NCBI GenBank assembly: GCA_035505975.1
Contig: DATJQJ010000028.1
Coordinates: 12,289 to 76,288 of the forward strand
Length of the DNA: 64,000 nucleotides
From: CAIKOD01 sp035505975
Lineage (GTDB): Archaea > Halobacteriota > Methanomicrobia > Methanomicrobiales > Methanospirillaceae
Direction of reading: 5' to 3'
Shown: piece after piece, positions 31,788-42,800 of the stretch
Layout: each line of letters starts with the position of its first letter
Position numbering within the stretch: position 1 is the first letter of the stretch
The notes under the pieces: model-generated
What the model saw: only the letters and a program-made list of their open reading frames with translations
Database searches by the model: none
What the model was told of the DNA's origin: nothing
Translations under genes and position numbers: made by a program

Positions 31788-33812
31788 TTATTTAAGATCC
31801 AGCCAGTCAGGTGGGATATCCTCGTTAACCGGGACCGTTTCCGGGGCCTTTCCACCCTCTGCCGGAGGCTTGCGTCTTCTCAGGAAGTAGATCACGACGA
31901 TGATCGCCGCAACGATGATGATTATCACAATGACAATCCTTAACAAGGTCCCAAAGTCGAACGGCAGGAATGGGAGGACCGGTGGGGCCTTGGTCGGTGT
32001 GGGGATGGTCGTGATGATCGCGGTGGTTGGGACTGTTGTCGGCGGGATTATGGTGAACAACCCGTAGATGCCCCCGTGCGTTATCTGTGCACTGACTGTC
32101 CTCGTGGCCGGATCGACCGTTGTCGGTACGTCGACCCATGACGAAGTCGCGGGGTTAAACCACTTGATCGAGAGGTTTTTGCTGCTCATCGATGCCCAGT
32201 CCTGCTCGGGGATCGTAAACTGGAGTGTTACGAAGGGATCGAAGGTCGCTCCTGCCGGCTCGATGTCATAGGCATATCCGGTGAACGCGTACATCGCGCC
32301 TGCCGGTACCGGCGGAACATTGCCTGCCGGGATCCTCGTGAGGTTGACGATGTCGAGCGATCCTCCGGTAATATTTGTGCTTATCGGGATCTGGACCGCT
32401 GCGATCGTGTCGTTCGAGACGATCGTGATCGGAACGACTGGCGGAATGGTGACGACCGGGGTTGCGGTTACATTAGGCGTCGGCGCACCGTTGGTGGAAA
32501 CACCACCGCCACCACTGCTGCCGCCACCTCCCCCGCCACCGCCGCCGCCTCCCCCGCCACCGCCATTGAGGTAGACGTAGACGTAGTTCGTTTTGACAAG
32601 CGTGTTATTGCCGTACGTGTTCGTGACCGTAAGTCTGATGGTGTACTGACTGACTGCACGGTAGGTATGCGAGGGGTTCTGCAATGTCGACGTGAAGGTA
32701 TCACCAAAGTCCCACAGCCACTGGTTGGGTGCTCCGAGAGACTGGTCGGTGAACTGGACCGAGAGCGGCGGTGTGCCTGCCAGCGGGGCGGCAATGAACG
32801 CAGCGGTCGGGAAGTACGCAGTCTTCAGGTTAAGGCTTACCGTATCGCGTCCATGGAATGGGTAACTTGTCTGCCATGCATTGTTGTAGTAACACTGGGC
32901 AAGGCTTCCGTTGATGTAGAACTGGATCGGCGTTCCGTCAGCAATGGTTCCCTGTACTACAAGCTTATCTGCCTGGTTATCGCCGTACTGTCCGGGGACA
33001 GTTGTATATATCGGGTTCCCATCTGACAGGACAACGCCCTGGGCCTGTGCGAGGATTTGGGTATTGACCGGGGCCGGGAGGAGCGAAGTGCCAACATAGA
33101 CGTTGCCATTGAATTCCATCGGCAGACTTGGTACGCCATTTGTCTGTCCACCCGGGGTTGTTGTAGTCGTGACCGGGGCCGTAGTCTGCGTTGTTACGGG
33201 TTGTGCCGTAGCAACGACGGTGTTTTGGGTATTGCTCGAACCTTTGCTGTTGCTTACCGTCAGGCTTACTGTGTAGATGCCGACACTCGTGTAGGTATGA
33301 ACAGGGTTCTGGACGTTCGAGGTAGTCCCGTCACCGAAATTCCACTGCCAGGAAGACGGATAGCCTGTAGAGGTATCGGTAAATGAAACGGTAAGCGGTG
33401 CATGGCCGTTTTGTGGATTTTCAGTGAAATGGGCCACAGGCGCTACGACGTTTACTGTTCCGAAATTGAGGTTGAGGTTACTGACCCCTCCCGATGTAAA
33501 TGGGGGAGTCTGGTCGGCCCTGACACCGTTTATCCAGAATGTGACCGTAGCCGGTCCCTGCAGGTCGCTTTCGAGGGCTGATACAGCGATATCGTACGAG
33601 CCTCCCTGACCTGTATAGGCATTGCCACGGACAATCCCATTGACTTCTGCCACCATGTACATGCCTGAAGAAGCCGGGTTTCCTGAAATCGTAGCAATAC
33701 CGGTGAACTCGTCAGGCAATGGAGGCACTGCCGCGACCGTACCTACAGCGAGCAGGAGAACGAGAAAGGCACAAAAAAGGGTTTTTGGAGTAACCAGGTC
33801 TTTTAACTCCAT
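31788..33812 (-). CDS. PKD-domain surface protein with C-terminal anchor
   Basis: A 674-aa protein. The order is signal peptide (to about 28); first PLPDEF...INGVRA domain (30-125); PKD 1 (about 130-205, WQWNFGDGTTSN); Thr-rich linker; second PLPMEF...INGSLA domain (228-325); PKD 2 (335-415, WLWDFGDTFTST); a 15-glycine run; a distinct C-terminal domain (about 470-590, ending THGGIYGLF); a Thr/Pro stalk; a membrane helix; and a short cytoplasmic tail. PKD modules are beta-sandwich spacers of archaeal surface layers. It probably has an adhesive or structural role. It lies 1 bp from the upstream gene, in one operon. Confidence 0.8.
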   Translation of the reverse strand: MELKDLVTPKTLFCAFLVLLLAVGTVAAVPPLPDEFTGIATISGNPASSGMYMVAEVNGIVRGNAYTGQGGSYDIAVSALESDLQGPATVTFWINGVRADQTPPFTSGGVSNLNLNFGTVNVVAPVAHFTENPQNGHAPLTVSFTDTSTGYPSSWQWNFGDGTTSNVQNPVHTYTSVGIYTVSLTVSNSKGSSNTQNTVVATAQPVTTQTTAPVTTTTTPGGQTNGVPSLPMEFNGNVYVGTSLLPAPVNTQILAQAQGVVLSDGNPIYTTVPGQYGDNQADKLVVQGTIADGTPIQFYINGSLAQCYYNNAWQTSYPFHGRDTVSLNLKTAYFPTAAFIAAPLAGTPPLSVQFTDQSLGAPNQWLWDFGDTFTSTLQNPSHTYRAVSQYTIRLTVTNTYGNNTLVKTNYVYVYLNGGGGGGGGGGGGGGGSSGGGGVSTNGAPTPNVTATPVVTIPPVVPITIVSNDTIAAVQIPISTNITGGSLDIVNLTRIPAGNVPPVPAGAMYAFTGYAYDIEPAGATFDPFVTLQFTIPEQDWASMSSKNLSIKWFNPATSSWVDVPTTVDPATRTVSAQITHGGIYGLFTIIPPTTVPTTAIITTIPTPTKAPPVLPFLPFDFGTLLRIVIVIIIIVAAIIVVIYFLRRRKPPAEGGKAPETVPVNEDIPPDWLDLK
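32520..32564 (-). repeat. 45-bp glycine-codon microsatellite
   Basis: Fifteen successive glycine codons, visibly two near-identical 21-bp units (GGC GGT GGC GGG GGA GGC/GGT GGC). This suggests tandem duplication by slippage. Length changes by whole units would stay in frame. Confidence 0.65.
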
Positions 33813-33813
33813 A

Positions 33814-36800
33814 TTAGCCCCCGATTGCTGAGAGCGTACCAGGACTGGTCATATACAACCAGTAACCGTCCGTCGGGAACAATAATCTCAAATCACTGAA
33901 CTGGCCTGATCCGCCATGCACGATCTGGGTATCGTAGGCCTGTGCATTGGCATTGAATCCCATCGCCTGGGTCCAGCTCGCATTGACCGATATCAGGGTG
34001 TCACGGGCGGTAGCCGGATCGACTCCGGTGAACCCGATACTGTTCCATCCCGTGGCCAGCTGCTTGGTCGGCGGCACCTGGGTCGGGTCGGTTGAGAAGC
34101 TCAAAGGCACTACGTTCGGGGATGTCGAGTATATCCAGTAGCCGAAGAGGGGCTGCACGAGGGTGGTCGGTAAGACCCTGTTCCAGGTCTGGTTGAAAGC
34201 ATCGTACGACCATATCGAGTGGCCTCCGGTATCGACGTTATTGAAGATCGCACCTGTGTTCGAACCGGCTGCGAGTACTTTCGGTACCGATACGAAGTTC
34301 CATCCTGTTTCGAGGTTGATGTTGTTTGCGTCGGGGCTGTTCGTCGAGATGGTCTTTATCTTACTGCTGGTCCCTCCCCCATTGTTCACGGTGAGGTTTA
34401 CGTTGAAGATCCCGGACGTCGTGAAGGTATGGGTCGGGTTCTGCAGGACCGAGGTCTGTCCGTCACCGAACTGCCAGAGGTAACTCAGGCCGGACCCGGT
34501 CGACTGGTCGGTGAACTGGACGTTGAGCGGGACCGGTCCGCTACTCGGAACGGCCGAGAAATCAGCGGACGGTGCAAAGTTACTGACATTCACGTATGCC
34601 TGTTTCGACTTGGTACTCGAACCGCCGTCGTTTGAGGCGACCAGTGTTACGGTGTAAAGACCCAGGGACTGATAGACATGAATCGGGTTATTATTTGCTC
34701 CTACCGATGTTGACCCATCTCCAAAGTCCCAATTCCACTGGGTAATTGCGTTGCCGGTGGACAGGTCGGTGAACTGGACCGAGAGTGGTGCCGGTCCTGA
34801 CAGCGGGGATCCGCTGAAGTCGGCAGTGGGCGGAGTGTTCCGAACATAAACGAGGTCGCTCATCATCATCGTGTTGCTACCCTGTGCGTTGCTTACGGTC
34901 AGGGCCACGGTGTATTTGCCCGGGTTGGCATACATGTGACTCGGGCTCTGGAGGCTGGAGGTAGCTCCGTCTCCGAAACTCCACTGCCACGAGGTCGGGT
35001 TTCCGGTTGAAGTATCGAGGAACTGGACCGTGAGAGGCATGATACCGGTTACCGGTGCAGCATTGAAGTTTGCAACGAGGCTCGACGGCGGGTTAACAAG
35101 GACTGTGTGGGTCCTCGGGCCGCTCGCTCCACCTGCACCTGATACAACCAGAGATACTGGGTAAGTGCTCGGGGTGGTGTACACATGGACCGGGTTCTTT
35201 TGGAACCGCTCCGGTCCTGTACTGCCGTCACCGAAGTCCCAGAGCCACTGGGTCGGGGATTCGGTGGACTGATCGACGAAGTTCACGGTCAAAGGTGCTG
35301 ACCCGGACCATGGGACTGCCGTAAATTCGGCTGTCGGCGCAGGCGGGAGGTTCACACCGATATAGTTCGGGTACATCTTTACACCCTGTCCGCCCGGATT
35401 GGTTGCGGTGAGAGTGACATTATACGTCCCGGTGGCTGTATAGGTGTGAACCGGGTTCTTATCGAACCTCTCGGGTGGCACGGTACCATCACCGAAGTCC
35501 CAAACGTATTGCAGAGGCAGGGATCCGACGGTCTGATCGGTGAACACGACGATCAGCGGGTTGGTCCCTGAATGGGGTGATGCCGAGAAGTCAACAACCG
35601 GCGGCGGTGTGTACGAAGAGGTGATATAATTCACCTTCGTCGTGGTATTGCTGCCGGCCGGGTTGGTAACCGTCAGGCTGACCGTGTAATTATTGGACAG
35701 CATGTAATTGTGGACCGGGTTTCTCTCGGTCGAGGTTTTCCCGTCACCGAAGTCCCAGAGGTAGGTCCTCGGTTCCGAACCTGTCGAGAGGTCTTTGAAG
35801 GTCACGGTCAGGGGGAATGTTCCATACCTTGGACCGCATGGTGCACAGGTCGTGAAATCGGCGACCGGTGGCTGGATCCCGACGATGATGGGGAAACCGG
35901 GCGTGCAGTTGCATGCGGGCTGGGTGGTAGAGCTCCCTCCATTGTTCGTGACGACCAATGTGACGTAGAAGGTACCTTCTGTCACGTAGGTGTGCGATGG
36001 GTTCTGCAATGTGGATGTGTTGCCGTCACCAAACGTCCAGAACCAGGAGATCGGGGATCCGCTCGACGTGTCGGTGAATTGCACGGTCAATGGTTTGTTC
36101 CCTGTCGCCGGGGTTGCGGTGAAGCTTGCATTAAGCTGGTTATACAGCGGGAAGTCATCGATGTTATCGGGTCCGATCTGGAATTCATTTATACAGAACC
36201 CTGGTGTGTTACCTTCAGGTGTGATCTGCGAGAAACCATGCCCGTCGGGTTTTGCCCAGTAGTTACCGCCCTTCCAGGGTCCGCTGATGATGTTCGGGCC
36301 TGGTTCCTTTAACACGCTCCAGGTGTTCGGGCTTGCGCTCTGCTGCCCGAACCCGGCGTTCATGGTGTTGTTGAAGACGTTGTTATACAGCACGTTGTAT
36401 GATGACGCATTCAGTTTCACGCCGAGGATCCCGTTGTTCAGGATCAGGTTGTCGTAGAACTTGTTGAGGTTCGAGTGCTGGATATGGATACCCCAGTCGG
36501 CGTTATCATGCACGTTATTTCCGTAGACACGGTTGTTGATCATCGGTTCGAAGTTGTCCGGACCGTTCAGGTAAATACCGGATTCGAGGTTGTTGAAGAC
36601 CGTGTTGTTCCACAGATCGTTGTCGTCGCTTGATACCAGGTTGAAATCTTCATCCATCTTGTTGCTTAACTCAATACCGTACTTATTATTGAATGCGATA
36701 TTGGAACCCAGTGAATTGTGGCTGCTTCCTTCAAGGGAAATACCTGCGACGCCGTTACCATCGGCCACGTTATTATTGATCAGGTCGCTGTAGTCGACGA

Positions 36801-37758
36801 AGTTCAGGTGTATCCCGTTATTGACATTGTCAAATGCGTGGTTCCAGTTGGCATGCGTGCTGCCGCTTCCGGTATCGATGTAGATCCCGTCTCCTACTGC
36901 ACCGTGACCATTATCGGATGCGATATTCCCGTCAACCCAGTTGCCTGAGTTGAATGGCAACACCGCCACCCCGTGGAGATGGTTGGATGATACGGTATTG
37001 TTTGTTATGTGGTTGAATGAACTCTGGTCGTCGATGGCAATTCCGTTACCCTGGATTGCAATATCGTCGGTGTCTGACGAAGACGAATTCACATTGTTAT
37101 TTGCCGTATTATAGGTGACCCAGTTACATGATGAACCTGTGGTAACGTAAATACCGTTATCCACGTTATTGTTGGCGTTATTTCCTGTAACGGTGTTTCC
37201 ACCGGAAGTATAAAGCTCTATACCATTGTGCCGGTTATTGGTGGCGTTATTATTGGAGACAGTGACATTGTGGGCGGTATCGAGGACAATTCCCACATCG
37301 GTCAGGGTGACGCTGTTGTGGTCGATACGTCCGCCTGCATCTGCATTTGCAAATGAGTTGACGCCGTAGTAATATATCCCGTAGTTAAATCCGTTCAATG
37401 TCGTGTTCAGGACAGACACCCGCTCGAGACCGCTGTCAACGTAAATACCGATCTGATCGTCCTGGTCTCTGCTGGCATTGAAAGCCCCATTGATCGTGTG
37501 TCCGTTTCCATCGAAAATTACATCGGATGCAAGGATTGCGATGCAGGGGACGTAGTAATCTGTCCCGTTCTGCCATCGCACCCCGTCATAGTTGTTGATA
37601 TCCTTTACGAGGATATAATCGCCCGGCTGTTCGATTACCATCGGGGAATCGACATAGGTCACGGCTAGAGCTGCCGCCGGAAGAAGTGCCAGGGCGATAA
37701 TTATCGCTATCCCAATCCATTTTGGGAAATGAATGAAGGAAATCTGATTCTTAGCCAT
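33814..37758 (-). CDS. NosD-like beta-helix plus seven-PKD secreted protein
   Basis: A 1314-aa protein. A signal peptide (IGIAIIIALALLPAAALA) precedes a right-handed parallel beta-helix (about 60-510) built of short N-rich repeats such as VSNNNATNNRHNGIELY. Seven PKD domains follow in tandem (about 545-1150; each with W.FGDG). The C-terminus carries two related 'W(N)(S/F)...GYW(I/L)Y' units (about 1160-1314: GWNFVSVPKV...GYWIYSTSP and GWNSIGFTG...GYWLYMTSP). There is no C-terminal helix, so it is either released or held by other means. Beta-helices of this type often bind polysaccharide. It lies 2 bp after the 37761-39224 gene. Confidence 0.82.
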   Translation of the reverse strand: MAKNQISFIHFPKWIGIAIIIALALLPAAALAVTYVDSPMVIEQPGDYILVKDINNYDGVRWQNGTDYYVPCIAILASDVIFDGNGHTINGAFNASRDQDDQIGIYVDSGLERVSVLNTTLNGFNYGIYYYGVNSFANADAGGRIDHNSVTLTDVGIVLDTAHNVTVSNNNATNNRHNGIELYTSGGNTVTGNNANNNVDNGIYVTTGSSCNWVTYNTANNNVNSSSSDTDDIAIQGNGIAIDDQSSFNHITNNTVSSNHLHGVAVLPFNSGNWVDGNIASDNGHGAVGDGIYIDTGSGSTHANWNHAFDNVNNGIHLNFVDYSDLINNNVADGNGVAGISLEGSSHNSLGSNIAFNNKYGIELSNKMDEDFNLVSSDDNDLWNNTVFNNLESGIYLNGPDNFEPMINNRVYGNNVHDNADWGIHIQHSNLNKFYDNLILNNGILGVKLNASSYNVLYNNVFNNTMNAGFGQQSASPNTWSVLKEPGPNIISGPWKGGNYWAKPDGHGFSQITPEGNTPGFCINEFQIGPDNIDDFPLYNQLNASFTATPATGNKPLTVQFTDTSSGSPISWFWTFGDGNTSTLQNPSHTYVTEGTFYVTLVVTNNGGSSTTQPACNCTPGFPIIVGIQPPVADFTTCAPCGPRYGTFPLTVTFKDLSTGSEPRTYLWDFGDGKTSTERNPVHNYMLSNNYTVSLTVTNPAGSNTTTKVNYITSSYTPPPVVDFSASPHSGTNPLIVVFTDQTVGSLPLQYVWDFGDGTVPPERFDKNPVHTYTATGTYNVTLTATNPGGQGVKMYPNYIGVNLPPAPTAEFTAVPWSGSAPLTVNFVDQSTESPTQWLWDFGDGSTGPERFQKNPVHVYTTPSTYPVSLVVSGAGGASGPRTHTVLVNPPSSLVANFNAAPVTGIMPLTVQFLDTSTGNPTSWQWSFGDGATSSLQSPSHMYANPGKYTVALTVSNAQGSNTMMMSDLVYVRNTPPTADFSGSPLSGPAPLSVQFTDLSTGNAITQWNWDFGDGSTSVGANNNPIHVYQSLGLYTVTLVASNDGGSSTKSKQAYVNVSNFAPSADFSAVPSSGPVPLNVQFTDQSTGSGLSYLWQFGDGQTSVLQNPTHTFTTSGIFNVNLTVNNGGGTSSKIKTISTNSPDANNINLETGWNFVSVPKVLAAGSNTGAIFNNVDTGGHSIWSYDAFNQTWNRVLPTTLVQPLFGYWIYSTSPNVVPLSFSTDPTQVPPTKQLATGWNSIGFTGVDPATARDTLISVNASWTQAMGFNANAQAYDTQIVHGGSGQFSDLRLLFPTDGYWLYMTSPGTLSAIGG

Positions 37759-37760
37759 TT

Positions 37761-39224
37761 TTAGTCACCCCCCGTGCCACGGACAACAACCAGTCTGGGT
37801 TTTGTCACCGTGTAGGTATCGCGGGAATCGGTAACGTTCAAAACGACTGTGTAAATATCCTCAGTACGGAACGTCTGGTCGATAAAGTAATTGGTGGTAA
37901 CGACAGGCCCGATGTGAGTCAGGGTATTTGCTCCGTAGAAATCCCAGCGATACGTGGTTCCTATCGTAGTCGGAGTCGTTATCAGTCTCGTATTCAGAAC
38001 CGAGCGTGTCGGGTATGCTGCAAATCTTATAGATCCACCAGAGGGGATCCCATACTTATTCGCAAGGAAGTAATAGGTGTTCCCGTTGATCCCGGATCTC
38101 AAGAGGTAAAGGTTCGGCGAATCGGTGGTTATTATCTTTGAAGTCGTGTCTGAAAGACCGTTTTTTGTCACCGTTAAGGTAACTGTGAATTTCCCCGGGG
38201 CGAAGATATGTGTCGGGTTTTGATCAGTTGATGATGCCCCGTCGCCAAAGTTCCATGACCAGGACATTGGTCCTGAATTGACATTTGCAATATCACCGAG
38301 GGATGTGTCAGTAAACTGGACCACTCTTCCAGCAACGGTGTTCGACGGAGCACTGAACTGTGCAACAGGGAAGACCGGCAAGGTTTTTGTTACTGTTGTA
38401 CTCTGCGTTCCGCCTTGTCCAAGCACCGTCAGATTGGGATAATAGGTGTTGGCAACAGTGTAGGAGTACGTGGTATTGCTCTGGTTTCCTGTAGCAAACT
38501 GGATGAATGCCGGTGTCCCGTCTCCGAAGAACCATGTATACTTAACCACCGGGGAACCGGTTGCAGTACCGTTAAACTGGAATGTGTTGCTGACATTCCC
38601 TGGAGACGGGTTAATAGTGAAATCGGCAGATGGATTAACAGTAACGTTTGTGTTGACTGATTTGTTTAACAGCAGGTTCCTCTCTACCGTGAGATTAACC
38701 ACATACACCCCGCTGTGGGTATACAGGTTTTCAGGGTTCTGAATGGTCGATGTGTTTCCGTCCCCGAATGCCCATGCCCAGATATTTGGTTGCCCGTAGG
38801 ACATATCGGTAAACTGGACATTAAAGGGGGCATTGCCTACCGGGTTTACTGGAGTAAACTGGGCCAGCGGGTTTACGGTTACGTTGTGTGAAACCGTGCT
38901 GAAATCTGTCAGATTCCAGACGATCAGGTTGACCGGGAATACACCTGCAATGACAAATGAGTGGCTTGGATTGATTGAGTGATCCAAAGGTGATCCATCC
39001 CCGAAGTTCCAGGTCCAGTTGACCATCGGTCCGTTCTGTGATGTATCCGTGAACTGTACGGGTAACCCGGTGCTCGTCGTAATCTGACCGCTTGTTGGGC
39101 TGGCAGTAAAATTTGCGATTGGCTGAGCGGTAGCACAGCCAACCATAGCGAGCATCACTACCAAAAAGATGAGGATTGAACTCTTAATTTTCCTCACACT
39201 CCTGATTTTCTCAAATGTCTTCAT
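37761..39224 (-). CDS. PKD-repeat secreted protein
   Basis: A 487-aa protein. A signal peptide (ILIFLVVMLAMVGCATA) is followed by four PKD domains (W.FGDG at about 72, 158, 240 and 325) and a fifth, less regular PKD-like domain (TYRWDFYGANTLTHIG) to residue 487. There is no C-terminal anchor and no catalytic motif. It is the first gene of four head-to-tail surface genes; GGTGGCGAT precedes the ATG at 39224, and a TATA-like ACATATAAAC sits about 50 nt upstream. Confidence 0.8.
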   Translation of the reverse strand: MKTFEKIRSVRKIKSSILIFLVVMLAMVGCATAQPIANFTASPTSGQITTSTGLPVQFTDTSQNGPMVNWTWNFGDGSPLDHSINPSHSFVIAGVFPVNLIVWNLTDFSTVSHNVTVNPLAQFTPVNPVGNAPFNVQFTDMSYGQPNIWAWAFGDGNTSTIQNPENLYTHSGVYVVNLTVERNLLLNKSVNTNVTVNPSADFTINPSPGNVSNTFQFNGTATGSPVVKYTWFFGDGTPAFIQFATGNQSNTTYSYTVANTYYPNLTVLGQGGTQSTTVTKTLPVFPVAQFSAPSNTVAGRVVQFTDTSLGDIANVNSGPMSWSWNFGDGASSTDQNPTHIFAPGKFTVTLTVTKNGLSDTTSKIITTDSPNLYLLRSGINGNTYYFLANKYGIPSGGSIRFAAYPTRSVLNTRLITTPTTIGTTYRWDFYGANTLTHIGPVVTTNYFIDQTFRTEDIYTVVLNVTDSRDTYTVTKPRLVVVRGTGGD

Positions 39225-39267
39225 AACATCGCCACCTTGATCAAGTTGGATATCGGATTCAATTAGA

Positions 39268-39280
39268 CAGGTTTATATGT
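39268..39280 (-). promoter_or_regulatory. promoter candidate for the PKD operon
   Basis: The minus strand reads TTACATATAAACCTG. Its spacing would give a leader of about 25 nt containing GGTGGCGAT. Confidence 0.35.
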
Positions 39281-39805
39281 AAGGGAAATCAGCATCTCTG
39301 CATCTCCTTAACTAAACCATACCTTCTCTCATCCTGAATTCCGATTTGAATATAATTGACCTTGCACTTTTTTAACTTATAAATCTATTGGTGCTTTTTC
39401 GGCTTTTGACTTCTCACATTGCCTGAATGGGTAAACCGGGGATGATCTGTAAACTCGCAGGTTGATTATAAAATTTGTGATTGTGATCATTAAATCTCCA
39501 AAATTTCCGTTATTTTCGAAAACCAATAAAATTCCGGAGGATTAATTTTTTCCGATCACCTGTCATATGGGTGTTCAATGCGGGAAACAGACCGGATTTG
39601 AGTGTTTTGAAATACAAAAAATTTTTAGGGAAAATAACAGGATATCGGTTTGCTATTGGATTTTCCGCCAATACAATTCGTTAACCGGATATGATAAATT
39701 CATAATTCGCGCGCTAATCAGCTCGTTAGTCCTTATTTTTCCCTGCTTACCGGATAAATCAGCGAACTTTTTTCCATAAACCAGAGTGACTCCCCATAAC
39801 ATAAG

Positions 39806-39817
39806 CCTTTAAAGCCA
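39806..39817 (+). promoter_or_regulatory. promoter candidate for the PAS-HTH gene
   Basis: CCTTTAAAGC is centred about 33 nt before the ATG at 39844, giving a very short leader. Confidence 0.3.
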
Positions 39818-39843
39818 TCTCGACCATCTGATCATTAACCGCC

Positions 39844-42800
39844 ATGATCCTGGACCAGGAAAAAATTGCACGGATAAAAAACCTGCTGAAATTCAAGCCG
39901 AAGGGGATGAGCATATCCGATATTTCCCACCATCTCAAGATGAACCGGAATTCGGTTGCAAAATACCTGGATCTCCTGCTTGTTTCAGGACAGGTGGAAG
40001 TGCAGAGCTACGGTACGGCAAAGGTCTTCACCCTCTCCCACCGTGTCCCACTGTCAGCCATGCTTTCATTCTCTTCGGAGTTGGTACTCATCCTGGATAA
40101 TGACCTCCGTATCATCCAGGTGAACGACAACTTCCTTAATGCCTTCAATCTTAAAAGAGAGTCCCTGGTCGGCTATACCCTGCCCGATATCCCGCTTACG
40201 TTCTTCTCTTTATTGCCGGTGAAAGAAGTGGTCGGGGACGTCGAGGAGAAAAAGGAGATTTTAAAAGAGATCCAATACGATCGCGGCGGAGTGACCTCGT
40301 TTTACCAGGCAAGGCTGGTCCCTACCGTCTTCGAAGAAGGATCGAACGGCCTGACGATTATTCTTGAAGACATAACCGCCGCGAAGGACTATGAACACCA
40401 GTTGGAGCAAAGCGAGGAGCGTTACCGGAACATTGTAGAAGACCAGACAGAATATATCTCCCGTTTTCTCCCGGACGGGACACACCTGTTTGTAAACGAG
40501 GCATACCTGCGATATTTCCAAAAGGCAAAAGAAGAAGTGATCGGACATGTATTTATCCCGGAAATTCCTCCACAGGACCAGGAGCTTGTCGAATCTCACT
40601 TCAGGTCCCTCACGCCTTCAAATCCGGCGGCCAGCATCGATCACCGTATTGTCATGTCCGATGGCAGCATCCGGTGGCAGCGGCGGATCGACCGGGCAAT
40701 TTTCGACGATTCGGGGGCCGTCGTCGAATACCAGTCTGTGGGCCGGGATATTACGGAAAGAAAAACTGCCGAACTTCAGGCGGCCGAGTATACCCATGCG
40801 ATGGAAGTCCTGTCATCCTATGCAATTGATTTCATCGAACTTGGGGAAAACAGCGATATCTATTCCCTGATCGGGGCCGGGGTCCTCGACCTGGTGCCAG
40901 GAGCCGTTGTTGTGGTCCACTCGTACAACGGCAGGACCGGTCAGTTTTTCACGCACACGGTAAAGAGTGAAAATGACAGGAACAGGATTGCTTCGATAAT
41001 CGGCAGGGATCCGGTAGGAATTGTATACACCATATCGGACCGTCCCCGTCACAATCTTATGAGCCGGAAACTGGTCAGGATCGAGACATCGCTTTACGAT
41101 TCGATGAACCGGGCGCTTCAGAGGGATGTTTGCGAAACCCTTGAACGGGATTTTAATATCTCCGGGATTTATATTGTGGGCCTTGCCTGGGGCGAGCAAC
41201 TGTTCGGCCGGGTGTCGATACTCCTGAAAGACAGGGCAGTCCTCCCTGGAAAGGAGATCCTTGAGACATTCATCAGGCTTTCATCGATCGCCCTTCAGAG
41301 AAGATTCGCAGAAGAGGCTAACCGCGAAAATGAAGAACGTTTCAAAAATATTGCAGAATTTTCTCCCTTTCCCATAAGTATCATAGACCCGTCCGGCACC
41401 ATCGTATACTTAAACAAACGATTTTCCGAAGTCTTCGGTTATACGAAAAACGATCTCGCCACTATCGGCGACTGGCAGAGAAGGGCATATCCTGATGCGG
41501 AAGTCAGGGACCTGATGGAAGCCACCCGCACCAGGTGGCTCGGAACGGCATCGGTCGGGCAGGTCATGCAGATCCAGGCAACGGCGATTAGCAGGGACGG
41601 CGTGCCGAAAGAGTTGATGATACGGGCCGTTTCCATGTCGGGCGGAGGCCAGTTCATCGTATACGAGGATATCACGGACCGGGTCAGCAATGAAAAAATG
41701 CGGGCCCTTCATACTTCGATCATCGATTCCTCAGACGATGCGATCGTTGGGAAAACCCTTGAGGGTATCGTTATTTCCTGGAACAGGGGGGCAGAAAAGA
41801 TGTACGGATACGGGGCAGATGAAATAATCGGCAACCCGATTGCCTGCATTATCCCTGAGAACCTTAGGGAAAGCATCTCCCGAATCCTGACCGGTATCAG
41901 GAGAGGCGAAAAATTTGAACGTATCGACACGGTCAGGATACGAAAGGACGGGTCGCTGATCGATGTATCCCTGACGATATCCCCGATACGGGACGACAAA
42001 GGTGTAATCATTGGTGCATCCACCATTGCAAGGGATATCACAGCAAAAAAACTGGCCGAAAAGGAGCTCCTCATAAAGGAATATGCGATAGCGTCATCGG
42101 TCAACGGGATCGCGATTGCAGACCTTGCCGGTAACCTGACCTACTCGAATAAGACGTTCTTAAGAATGTTCGGCTATAATTCACCCGGCGAGATCATGAA
42201 CAAACCGATCGAAAACTTTGCCCACAACGACTCGATCGAAGAGGGCATAATTGCAATGGTGAGACAGTCGCTGGAACAAAAGGGATGGTGGACGGGAGGG
42301 ATAAGCCCGAAAAAGAAAGACGGGAGCTCCTTCGATGCGCATCTGACGGCGAGTCTTGTCAGGGACATGGGTGGGAATCCCGTGTGCATGATGGCGACGT
42401 TTATGGATATTACCGGCCGGAAGAATATCGAACGGGAACTATTCCTTAAAGAGACCGCAGCATCGGCTTCGGTTAACGGGATCGCGATCCTGGACCTGGC
42501 AGGCAATGTCATCTATGTAAACCGGAAATTTGCCGGCATGTTCGGGGACAATTCCCTGGAGGACATAATCTACCAGCCCATAGAATATTTTTTACCCGGC
42601 GACACACCCGGTTTCGAAGAGATACATCGGATCCTGGCTGTAGTACGGAAAGACCGCGAGTGGCAGGGAGATCTTCCGTTCAAAAGGAAAGACGGGACTT
42701 CGAACTATTATTCAGTCTCGGTCAGTACAGTGTCCGATTACGCGGATGAAATTCTCTATTTCATTGTATCGTTCGTCGATAGCACCGGTCACGGGCCACC

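Larger units (their letters stand above)
39225..39843. other. AT-rich divergent control region
   Basis: About 620 bp between the surface-protein operon and the PAS protein, clearly richer in A and T than the coding DNA. It holds candidate promoters at both ends and a second TATA-like TTAACTTATAAATC near 39372-39385. The 70-codon ORF at 39567 has no protein-like features. I see no repeat copy here. Confidence 0.4.

Noticed and set aside
32520..32564. The GC-rich triplet tract as a possible regulatory G-quadruplex
   Set aside because: It lies inside a gene and is adequately explained as a glycine linker; no evidence for a regulatory role.
39567..39779. A 70-codon ORF in the PAS/PKD divergent gap
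   Set aside because: AT-rich spacer with no convincing RBS; the translated sequence looks random.
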